A stretch of DNA of 9,797 nucleotides from NCBI GenBank assembly GCA_003538495.1, contig DPSD01000645.1, forward strand, positions 1-9,797. Reading direction: 5' to 3'. The stretch is from Accumulibacter sp. GTDB taxonomy: Bacteria > Pseudomonadota > Gammaproteobacteria > Burkholderiales > Rhodocyclaceae. Below are positions 1 through 8,202 of this stretch, piece by piece. The notes under the pieces were generated by a model. It searched no databases. It had not been told where the DNA came from and saw only the letters and a program-made list of their open reading frames with translations. The position numbers and the translations under genes were made by a program. Within the stretch, counting starts at the first letter, position 1. The number at the start of each line of letters is the position of its first letter.

Positions 1-2708
<2,708 letters not shown>

Positions 2709-2752
2709 CGAGGAACCGGAGTGAGGAGGGACGGGCACGTGCAAACAGCAAA

Positions 2753-2769
2753 CTGATATAGAATATCAG
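2753..2769. promoter_or_regulatory. Perfect dyad in the engB / cytochrome c4 divergent spacer (operator or paired -10 elements)
   Basis: CTGATAT-AGA-ATATCAG is a perfect inverted repeat with 7-bp arms, set in the 120-bp spacer between two divergent start codons. With a one-base offset the symmetry extends to flanking CAAAC and GTTTG. It is the most AT-rich patch of the spacer. In each direction it offers an extended -10-like motif: TGATATAGA on the + strand and TGATATTCT on the minus strand. It may therefore be a bidirectional promoter core, a regulator operator, or both. No good -35 hexamer accompanies either reading. Confidence 0.4.
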
Positions 2770-2828
2770 GTTTGTTGCCTGCCTTCTCCGGGCCAAGATC
2801 AGTCACCGTTGTCAATGGGAGTTTGGAC

Positions 2829-3464
2829 ATGATTCGTACAATGGCACTAGCGGTGCTCCTGACCGCCAGTTTCCCCGCCCTCGCAGCAGAACCGGCCAAA
2901 GCCAAGGTCGACCCGGCAAAAGGCAAGGAAATTGCCGAGGGCGTTTGTGTCGGCTGCCACGGCGCCGACGGAAACAGCCCGGCAGCGCCCAATCCGATCC
3001 TTGCTGGCCAGATCCCCGAGTATCTGCACAAGCAGCTGAGCAATTTCCAGTCAGTAGACGGAAAGCCGCCGGTACGCAATAACGCGATCATGGGCGGCAT
3101 GGTCGCGGCGTTGTCGGACGAAGACATGAAGAGTCTGGCAGTCTATTTTTCCCAGCAAAAAATGAAACCCTCGGTGGCCAAGGATGAAAAACTGCTTGCC
3201 GAGGGCCAGACGCTGTGGCGCAAGGGCGACTTCGAAAAGGGCATCCCCGCATGTGCTGGCTGTCACGGCCCGAGCGGCGCCGGCCTGCCGGTACAGTATC
3301 CGCGGCTGGCCGGACAGTACGCGGAATACACGGTGAGTCAGCTGATGGCCTTCAGAAGCCACGAGCGAGCCAACGATTCGGAAAAAATGATGCGTGTCAT
3401 TGCCGGCAAGTTGTCGGACCCTCAGATCCATGCCGTCGCCGAGTACGTTGCCGGCTTGCGCTAG
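2829..3464 (+). CDS. Dihaem cytochrome c4, periplasmic
   Basis: This is a periplasmic electron carrier of 211 aa, the usual size for cytochrome c4, which typically passes electrons from the quinol-oxidising complex to terminal oxidases. A Sec signal peptide (MIRTMALAVLL..., cleavage probably after ALAA at residue 20) precedes two tandem class I cytochrome c domains. The haem motifs are CVGCH (40-44) and CAGCH (142-146). Likely distal methionine ligands are M91, before LSDEDMKSLAVYF, and M187 or M188, before IAGKLSDPQIHAVAEYV. The repeated LSD-x(n)-A-x-Y segment shows the internal duplication. ATG 2829 is supported by GGGAG (2817-2821) at 7-base spacing and by the signal peptide beginning there. 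It is divergent from engB. In many betaproteobacteria the next genes are resB-ccsB for cytochrome c maturation; here they are absent. Confidence 0.93.
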   Translation: MIRTMALAVLLTASFPALAAEPAKAKVDPAKGKEIAEGVCVGCHGADGNSPAAPNPILAGQIPEYLHKQLSNFQSVDGKPPVRNNAIMGGMVAALSDEDMKSLAVYFSQQKMKPSVAKDEKLLAEGQTLWRKGDFEKGIPACAGCHGPSGAGLPVQYPRLAGQYAEYTVSQLMAFRSHERANDSEKMMRVIAGKLSDPQIHAVAEYVAGLR

Positions 3465-3507
3465 CAGCAGCAGCCGCTGGTCAGTGGCGATGGCGCATTG
3501 ACGCCGC

Positions 3508-3536
3508 TTGGCATTGAGCGCCGGACGCTCTAGTAT
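3508..3536 (+). promoter_or_regulatory. Sigma70-like promoter upstream of the CBS-domain gene
   Basis: TTGGCA (3508-3513) and TAGTAT (3531-3536) are separated by exactly 17 bp. They match five and four of the six consensus bases. Transcription would start near 3543, about 30 bases before the ATG at 3572. This suggests that the CBS gene is transcribed independently of cytochrome c4, although no clear intrinsic terminator follows cytochrome c4. Confidence 0.5.
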
Positions 3537-3571
3537 GGTACTGCTGACTTCCTGACCAGAAAGGACGCTCC

Positions 3572-4033
3572 ATGAAAACAATCAGGCAAATCCTCGACAG
3601 CAAGAGTGGGCCGTTGGTAACCGTTTCGCCAGACGACGCGGTTTTCAAGGCCTTGCAGGTGATGGCCGAGCACAACGTCGGTGCGGTCCTGGTGGTCGAC
3701 GGGGACCACCTGCTCGGCATATTCTCGGAGCGTGATTACGCTCGCAAGATGATCCTCTTCGGCAAGTCGTCGAAAGAAACCCCGATTCGCGAGATCATGA
3801 CCGACAAGGTGCTGTGCGTGACGCCGGACCGGACGGTCGACGAGTGCATGGCGCTGATGACCGACCGGCACTTCCGTCACTTGCCGGTTCTCGACGGCGA
3901 CCGCAGGATTCTCGGCGTTGTTTCGATCGGCGATGTGGTCAAGGAAACGATCAGCGCGCAGCAGTTCCTGATCGACGAGTTGGGCAAGTACATCAGCGGC
4001 TCTGCGATCTCCGAGCCCATACTCCCGGACTAG
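3572..4033 (+). CDS. Two-CBS-domain protein (stand-alone Bateman module)
   Basis: The 153-aa soluble protein consists almost entirely of two CBS repeats, about residues 8-62 and 75-130, with no catalytic or transport domain. Each repeat ends in the hallmark strand-helix motif: GIFSERDYARK (49-59) and GVVSIGDVVK (115-124). Each carries the S-x-x-D signature that contacts adenosyl-nucleotide ribose (S52/D55 and S118/D121). IREIMTD (72-78) links the repeats. Such pairs bind AMP, ATP, NAD or similar ligands and act as energy or redox sensors, usually by associating with a partner; the partner cannot be read from sequence. ATG 3572 is preceded by AAGGA (3561-3565) at 6-base spacing, a good ribosome binding site. 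The downstream antiporter is about 360 bases away, so co-transcription is doubtful. Confidence 0.9.
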   Translation: MKTIRQILDSKSGPLVTVSPDDAVFKALQVMAEHNVGAVLVVDGDHLLGIFSERDYARKMILFGKSSKETPIREIMTDKVLCVTPDRTVDECMALMTDRHFRHLPVLDGDRRILGVVSIGDVVKETISAQQFLIDELGKYISGSAISEPILPD

Positions 4034-4397
4034 CGCTGTCGCGGGCCGCCGCCGCAGACGGTCGCGCGGATCACGAGCGCTGGTGTGGGGCGCGGTTCTA
4101 CACAATTCTTGTGTCGCACTTCTGCCGGGCCGTTCGCCGTGGCAACAACGTCCCGTTTTGAGGGGTAGGCGTGTGGCCGCCGGCCGTTCCCCTTCCACCA
4201 CCAGTCCGTGACGGGCGGCACACCCAGCCGGGTCCGAGGTGAAGCCCTGAAGCCGGACCCAGGTTCCCGCAGAAGACAACCATAGCGCTCCCCTTGGCGG
4301 TGGCCAGGAGTAACCGGAATCGCCTGCTCATTGACCGGCAGCACCGCGTTGGCGGCGCGTCGGCACCGTCGCTCGCGGTTGTCCATCGAATCGACCC
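4034..4397. other. Unexplained 364-bp intergenic region with hairpins
   Basis: I can assign no gene here. It contains a perfect inverted repeat ACACAA-TTC-TTGTGT (4100-4114) and a long-loop hairpin pairing GGGTCCG (4230-4236) with CGGACCC (4254-4260) around an 17-base loop. The minus strand stays open in all three frames over much of the region, but the translations are rich in Arg, Pro, Gly and Cys and look non-coding. It should contain the promoter of the downstream antiporter gene, but no clear -35/-10 pair was found. It could be a degraded element or a structured RNA; neither is demonstrated. Confidence 0.35.
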
Positions 4398-5672
4398 ATG
4401 ACTTATCCCACCATCCTCAGCGCCTCCATATTCCTGCTCATCGTATTCGCCGTCGAGCGACTCTGTCGGCGGTGGGGCGTACCATCGGTCATCGTTCTGG
4501 TCGCCAGCGGCCTGCTGGCCAGACCGATCCTCGACTCCCTTGGGGTGACGCTTGGCTGGGCCGGTACCCTGGTGCCGATCATCGGCACCATCGGCCTGGT
4601 GCTGATCGTGCTGGAAGGGGCTCTGGACATCGAATTGCGGCGCCAGCGCCTGCGCCTGATCGGCGCCACCTTCATGCTGGCGACCGCCGGCTATCTGATC
4701 TGCGTACTTGTCTTCGCCGGTGTCGGCAGGTTGGTGCTGGGGCTCGGCGCGGTACAGGCGGTACTGCTGGCGACTTCCGTAGCAGTCATCAGCAGCGCGG
4801 TAGCCATCCCGGGAAGCACCTTTCTCCCGCCGAAGGCGCGCGAACTCATCGTCTACGAGAGTTCGATGTCGGACATCATCGGCGTTCTGGTGTTCTTTTC
4901 GCTGCTGCATTCGGACGGCAGCGTCCAGGGCGCGGTGTTGGCGCTGTTGGGCGGAGGGATCCTGTCGCTGCTGCTGTCCGTACTCTGTGCGCTGGCGCTG
5001 ATGGTACTGCTGCTGCGCGTCGCTGGTCCGATCCGCTTCGTGCCCCTACTGGCGGGCCTGTTCGCGCTGTATGCCACGGGCGAACTGCTGCACCTCTCGC
5101 CCCTGATCATGGTGTTGTTCCTGGGGCTGCTGCTCAACAAGCCATCGCTGGTCACTCGCTTCCGGCCAATCAGGGCCTGGGTCAGCGACGATTACGAATC
5201 CACTCTGTCCGAATTCAGGACGCTGGTGGTCGAACTGACCTTTGTCGTTCGCGGCTTCTTCTTCGTGCTGCTCGGTTACTGGACCGATCTTTCCGACCTC
5301 GCTTCGCCGTCCGCATGGATCGCCGCGGCGCTGGTGTTGGCGGTGGTCTATGGCAGCCGCTTGCTGCTGCTGCGGCTGATAGTGGGTGCGGCCGCTGCGC
5401 GGCCCTTGATGTGGATAGCCCCGCGCGGCTTGATCACCGTCCTGCTCTTTCTGCATGTCCGGGAGGCCTTTTCCTTGCCCAGCTATCTGAATGGTTCGGT
5501 GATGCTGGTGGTGCTGATCTCGTCGGCGCTGATCCTGGTCGCCAGCTTCCAGGTCGGTCGCCGCCAGACGGTCCGTCCGTCAGGTCAAGTGCGGTCTTTG
5601 CCATGCCCCGCTGACCAGGCGCCCCCTACGGCCGGCGCCGAAGCCATTCGGGAGTCGGGTGAGCGGGCGTGA
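4398..5672 (+). CDS. Cation:proton antiporter (Na+/H+ exchanger family, CPA superfamily)
   Basis: This is a 424-aa polytopic inner-membrane protein with roughly 11-13 hydrophobic segments covering residues 5-385 and a short hydrophilic C-terminal tail (386-424). The pattern fits the Na+/H+ exchanger domain: an early VPSVIVLVASGLLARP segment, LVLIVLEGALDIEL (67-80) resembling the F-x-x-G-L-x-x-x motif of helix 3, and ESSMSDIIGV (154-163). In the last, D159 occupies the place of the ion-binding aspartate in the core helix. APRGLITVLL (341-350) corresponds to the late-helix arginine motif of CPA1-type exchangers. It should exchange monovalent cations for protons and help in pH or salt homeostasis; ion specificity is not readable. 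ATG 4398 lacks a visible Shine-Dalgarno, so the start is only moderately certain. There is no fused TrkA or CBS domain, unlike many KefB-type proteins. Confidence 0.88.
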   Translation: MTYPTILSASIFLLIVFAVERLCRRWGVPSVIVLVASGLLARPILDSLGVTLGWAGTLVPIIGTIGLVLIVLEGALDIELRRQRLRLIGATFMLATAGYLICVLVFAGVGRLVLGLGAVQAVLLATSVAVISSAVAIPGSTFLPPKARELIVYESSMSDIIGVLVFFSLLHSDGSVQGAVLALLGGGILSLLLSVLCALALMVLLLRVAGPIRFVPLLAGLFALYATGELLHLSPLIMVLFLGLLLNKPSLVTRFRPIRAWVSDDYESTLSEFRTLVVELTFVVRGFFFVLLGYWTDLSDLASPSAWIAAALVLAVVYGSRLLLLRLIVGAAAARPLMWIAPRGLITVLLFLHVREAFSLPSYLNGSVMLVVLISSALILVASFQVGRRQTVRPSGQVRSLPCPADQAPPTAGAEAIRESGERA

Positions 5673-5760
5673 GCCGGTCCGGGACAGCTGCTCGTCGAGC
5701 GCCGGTGTGGTCAACGCGCGAAGCGGGGACTTTCAGCCGCGCCGGTTTGCTCGTGCGCTT

Positions 5761-5784
5761 TTGGTGGCCATCGACGGTCACCAA
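5761..5784. other. Stem-loop between the antiporter gene and the ilvBN promoter
   Basis: TTGGTGGCC (5761-5769) pairs with GGTCACCAA (5776-5784), nine pairs including one G-U, around a 6-base loop (ATCGAC). It lies about 90 bases after the antiporter stop and ends 5 bases before the predicted ilvBN -35 element. There is no immediate T-tract (a TTTTT occurs 11 bases further on), so it is at best a weak terminator. As DNA it is a near-dyad that could serve as an operator. Confidence 0.35.
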
Positions 5785-5789
5785 GGTGC

Positions 5790-5818
5790 TTGCATTTTTC
5801 CTGGTGCTCGGTTCTAAT
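5790..5818 (+). promoter_or_regulatory. Predicted promoter of the ilvBN operon
   Basis: TTGCAT (5790-5795) and TCTAAT (5813-5818) are separated by 17 bp. The -10 matches five of six consensus bases; the -35 is weak (TTG only). The predicted start near 5825 would give an untranslated leader of about 280 bases ahead of ilvB, enough to include the leader ORF at 5854 and the hairpin at 6014-6048. An AT-rich ATTTTTC lies between the elements in otherwise GC-rich sequence. Confidence 0.5.
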
Positions 5819-5853
5819 TGTGCCCTCGCCTTGTTGGCTTCCACCTGACTTCC

Positions 5854-5982
5854 ATGCTGCGCTCCGACGGATTTGACGCTTTCCAGCTTTCGGCAGCTTC
5901 CGTGTTCGTCGTTGCGGCTTCGTGCTCGGTAGCTACCGTACGCGTACTACCTGACGCACCGTGGCGGGCCGGGAAAAAATAA
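5854..5982 (+). CDS. Putative ilvBN leader peptide (ivbL-like, valine-rich attenuator ORF)
   Basis: This 42-codon ORF runs from ATG 5854 to TAA 5982 and sits between the predicted promoter and the ilvB leader hairpin. It contains six valines (V17, V19, V20, V26, V29, V31), and its control-like segment is SVATVRVLPDAP. The codons GTA-GCT-ACC-GTA-CGC-GTA-CTA (5929-5949) use A-ending Val and Leu codons that are unusual beside the G/C-ending codons of ilvB. The E. coli ilvBN leader peptide IvbL has a comparable Val-Arg-Val segment near its C-terminus. Stalling at the Val/Leu codons for lack of charged tRNA would expose GGCGGG (5963-5968), which can pair with the 5' arm of the terminator hairpin. 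No Shine-Dalgarno precedes the ATG, so the start, or translation itself, is uncertain. The spacing and codon content are the main support. Confidence 0.55.
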   Translation: MLRSDGFDAFQLSAASVFVVAASCSVATVRVLPDAPWRAGKK

Positions 5983-6013
5983 GTCGAGACGCAGCAAACG
6001 ACAGCAGATTCCA

Positions 6014-6048
6014 GAAACCCCCGCCGGTGCAAGCCGGGCGGGGGTTTC
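6014..6048 (+). terminator. Probable attenuator hairpin in the ilvBN leader
   Basis: GAAACCCCCGCC (6014-6025) and GGCGGGGGTTTC (6037-6048) form a perfect 12-bp stem with an 11-base loop, 31 bases after the leader ORF stop and 55 bases before the ilvB start. The 3' arm ends in GGGGGTTT and is followed by a discontinuous T-rich stretch (CGCATTTC), a weak but plausible release site. Two competing pairings are visible. GGCGGG 5963-5968, inside the leader ORF, pairs with CCCGCC 6020-6025. GCCGGGCG 6033-6040 pairs with CGCCCGGC 6064-6071. Both are incompatible with the 12-bp stem, as expected for an antitermination switch. Confidence 0.55.
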
Positions 6049-6091
6049 GCATTTCTGGACCAACGCCCGGCGACCGCAGCAGTTCTTCTTG

Positions 6092-6097
6092 AAGGAG
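6092..6097 (+). promoter_or_regulatory. Ribosome binding site that decides the ilvB TTG start
   Basis: AAGGAG (6092-6097) lies 6 bases before TTG 6104, optimal spacing. The in-frame TTG at 6089 overlaps this motif's upstream edge and has no site of its own, and there is no ATG near. This fixes the ilvB start at TTG 6104. Confidence 0.75.
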
Positions 6098-6103
6098 AGT
6101 CCC

Positions 6104-7786
6104 TTGTCCACGCAAACACCCGAAATCCTGACCGGAGCGCAGATCGTCGTGCGCCTGCTCGAACGGCAGGGCATTCGAACCTTGGCCGGCATCCCCGGCG
6201 GTGCGATTCTGCCGATCTATGACGCCTTGTCCAAGTCAGCGCTGATTCATCACGTTCTGGCGCGGCATGAGCAGGGGGGTGGTTTCATGGCGCAGGGAAT
6301 GGCCCGCGCCACCGGCACACCGGCGGTATGCATGGCTTCTTCAGGCCCCGGCGCGACCAATCTGCTGACCGCGATTGCCGACGCCAAGCTGGATTCGATT
6401 CCGCTGGTCGCGATCACCGGGCAGGTGCCACGGGCGATGATCGGTACCGACGCCTTTCAGGAGGTCGATACCTATGGCCTGAGCATTCCGATCACCAAGC
6501 ACAACTTTCTCGTCGGCTCGGCCGAGGAGCTGCTGGACGTCGTTCCACGTGCCTTCCAGATTGCCGCCTCGGGTCGCCCGGGCCCGGTACTGGTCGACAT
6601 CCCGAAGGACGTGCAGAATCAGCTGGTTGAAGTCGGCGAGTGGCCCGAGCCGGGTGGCGCTGCGCCGGTTCCGCCGCCGGCGGTCGAACTGGTCGCCGCA
6701 GCCGCGGCGATGATCAACGATGCCGCCAAACCGATTCTTTATCTCGGCGGCGGGGTGGTGCACTCGGGTGCTTCCGAAGATGCCGTGGCGCTGGCCGAAA
6801 AGGCCGGGCTGCCGACGGTGATGACCTTGATGGCGCTCGGTGCGATGGCCGTCGACCATCCCTTGTCGCTGGGCATGCTCGGCATGCACGGTGCACGCTG
6901 CACCAACCTCGCGCTCGACGAGTGCGATCTGCTGATTGCCGTCGGCGCTCGTTTCGACGACCGGGCGACGGGCAAGGTAGCGGGCTTCTGTCCGCAGGCG
7001 AGGATTGTCCATATCGACATCGATCCGTCGGAACTCGACAAGATCAAGACCGCGCACATCGGTATCGCCGGTGACGTCCGCGCGGTCCTGCAGGCGCTGC
7101 TGCCGAGCATCGAGACGCAGCGGCGAGAGGTCTGGCTGTCGCGCGTCGGAAGCTTGAAGGAGGCGTATCCGCTGCGCATGCCCGGGATCGACGACCCGCG
7201 CACGCCCTATGGGCTGATCCGGGCGGTGGCCGATTGCCTCGACGATCACGCGACGATCACCACCGACGTCGGGCAGCACCAGATGTGGGTGGCGCAGGCG
7301 TATCCCCTGCGCCGGCCGCGGCAGTGGCTGACGTCCGGCGGCCTGGGAACGATGGGCTTCGGGATGCCGGCGGCAATCGGCGCGGCGCTGGCCGAGCCGG
7401 ACCGGACGGTCGTCTGTTTTACCGGCGACGGCAGCATCCTGATGAACATCCAGGAACTGGTCACCGCCGCCGAGGAGCAGGTCAATGTCAAGATCGTGCT
7501 GATGAACAATTCATCGCTGGGTCTGGTCTTCCAGCAGCAGACGATGTTCTACGGCGAGCGGATTTACGCGTCGAAGTTCAAGGGCATGCCCGACTTCGTC
7601 AGGGTCGCCGAGGGCTTCGGGATGGCAGCCGTCGACCTCGATCAGGAAAGTGATCCGCGCGCGGCGCTGGCCAAGGCGCTGTCGGCACCCGGTCCGATGC
7701 TGATCCACGTCAGCATCGCGATCGACGAACAGGTCTTACCGATGGTGCCGCCGGGTGCCGCCAACAAGGACATGATTGGAGGCTGA
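6104..7786 (+). CDS. ilvB: Acetohydroxyacid synthase (acetolactate synthase) large catalytic subunit, isozyme I type
   Basis: This ThDP- and FAD-dependent enzyme makes 2-acetolactate from two pyruvates, or 2-aceto-2-hydroxybutyrate from pyruvate and 2-ketobutyrate. It is the first common step of valine, leucine and isoleucine synthesis. The 560-aa product matches the length of E. coli IlvB (562 aa) and resembles it along its full length (for example ARHEQGGGFMAQGMAR, TGQVPRAMIGTDAFQEVD, QWLTSGGLGTMGFG, and the ending VPPGAANKDMIGG). The catalytic glutamate is E56 in ARHEQ. The ThDP/Mg motif starts at GDGS (441-444) and ends at NN (468-469). The central FAD-binding domain spans about 195-345, and GARFDDRATGK (281-291) is a conserved family segment. 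The TTG start is set by AAGGAG. ilvN follows after 3 bases, so the two are a translationally coupled operon, probably controlled by the leader described above. Confidence 0.95.
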   Translation: MSTQTPEILTGAQIVVRLLERQGIRTLAGIPGGAILPIYDALSKSALIHHVLARHEQGGGFMAQGMARATGTPAVCMASSGPGATNLLTAIADAKLDSIPLVAITGQVPRAMIGTDAFQEVDTYGLSIPITKHNFLVGSAEELLDVVPRAFQIAASGRPGPVLVDIPKDVQNQLVEVGEWPEPGGAAPVPPPAVELVAAAAAMINDAAKPILYLGGGVVHSGASEDAVALAEKAGLPTVMTLMALGAMAVDHPLSLGMLGMHGARCTNLALDECDLLIAVGARFDDRATGKVAGFCPQARIVHIDIDPSELDKIKTAHIGIAGDVRAVLQALLPSIETQRREVWLSRVGSLKEAYPLRMPGIDDPRTPYGLIRAVADCLDDHATITTDVGQHQMWVAQAYPLRRPRQWLTSGGLGTMGFGMPAAIGAALAEPDRTVVCFTGDGSILMNIQELVTAAEEQVNVKIVLMNNSSLGLVFQQQTMFYGERIYASKFKGMPDFVRVAEGFGMAAVDLDQESDPRAALAKALSAPGPMLIHVSIAIDEQVLPMVPPGAANKDMIGG

Positions 7787-7789
7787 CTG

Positions 7790-8098
7790 ATGAACTCGAT
7801 CTCACGAATGGAAAACCAGGCGCTGGCTCGCACGGTGCTCGAACTGGATGTCAACAATCACGCCGGTGTCATGTCGCACGTCGTCGGTCTGTTTTCTCGC
7901 CGCGCCTACAACGTCGAGGGCATCCTGGTGATGCCGGTCGGTAGCGGGGTGACCAGTCGCATCTGGTTGCTGGTCAACGAAGACGAGCGCCTCGACCAGA
8001 TGGTCAAGCAGGTAGAGAAGCTTGAGGACGTTCTCGCGGTCCGTCGGCACGGTGCCGAGCACGAGGTCTTTGTCCGGCTCGAAGAGTTTTTCCTCTAG
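7790..8098 (+). CDS. ilvN: Acetohydroxyacid synthase small regulatory subunit, short ACT-domain type
   Basis: The 102-aa regulatory subunit activates IlvB and usually confers valine feedback inhibition. It is a single ACT domain (about residues 12-86) in the short form typical of E. coli IlvN (96 aa), not the 160-aa or so IlvH form. Conserved stretches include VNNHAGVMSHVVGLFSRRAY (21-40), NVEGILVMPV (41-50) and SRIWLLVNEDERLDQM (56-71). N23 and G26 in NNHAGV lie in the loop that binds the effector amino acid in ACT domains. ATG 7790 follows the ilvB TGA by 3 bases; GGAGG (7778-7782) inside the end of ilvB is at 7-base spacing, so translation is coupled. A second ATG at codon 7 lacks such a site. 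No ilvC follows, as in the stand-alone ilvBN operon of E. coli. Confidence 0.95.
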   Translation: MNSISRMENQALARTVLELDVNNHAGVMSHVVGLFSRRAYNVEGILVMPVGSGVTSRIWLLVNEDERLDQMVKQVEKLEDVLAVRRHGAEHEVFVRLEEFFL

Positions 8099-8140
8099 CG
8101 CCCGTTTGGCTGGCGGTCTGGCGGGTGCTCAAGCGGGTTG

Positions 8141-8159
8141 GCAGGGGCGTCGCCCCTGC
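8141..8159. other. GC-rich stem-loop between convergent ilvN and bioC
   Basis: GCAGGGGC (8141-8148) and GCCCCTGC (8152-8159) form a perfect 8-bp stem around GTC, in the 104-base spacer between the tail-to-tail stops of ilvN and bioC. It is symmetric and could halt transcription from either side, but neither strand has a following T-tract, so I do not call it an intrinsic terminator. Confidence 0.4.
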
Positions 8160-8202
8160 GCCGCGGCGCGCCCGGGGGGCCTGCTGCGGGATCGTCGGCG
8201 GA

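Noticed and set aside
3465..3507. Possible terminator after cytochrome c4
   Set aside because: Only weak CAGCAG/GCTG-type pairings without a T-tract; not enough for a call.
4095..4125. Minus-strand GTGCGACACAAG resembling a group II intron 5' end
   Set aside because: No catalytic domain V/VI or reverse transcriptase follows; the CBS gene begins within 100 bases, so there is no room for an intron.
4208..4218. GTGACGGGCGG resembles the conserved 16S rRNA region near position 1400
   Set aside because: The match stops after about 11 bases and flanking sequence bears no resemblance to rRNA; chance in GC-rich DNA.
4171..4242. 23-codon GTG-started proline-rich micro-ORF after AGGGG-like sequence
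   Set aside because: It has low complexity, no distinguishing codon use, and no regulatory partner structure like that in the ilv leader; not supportable.
4098..4910. 270-codon minus-strand open frame over the antiporter 5' region
   Set aside because: The translation is Gln/Asp/Arg-rich and antisense to membrane-helix codons, a typical shadow of a hydrophobic protein gene.
6341..7279. 312-codon minus-strand open frame inside ilvB
   Set aside because: It is antisense to a well-conserved catalytic subunit, has no recognisable domain, and is explained by third-position GC bias.
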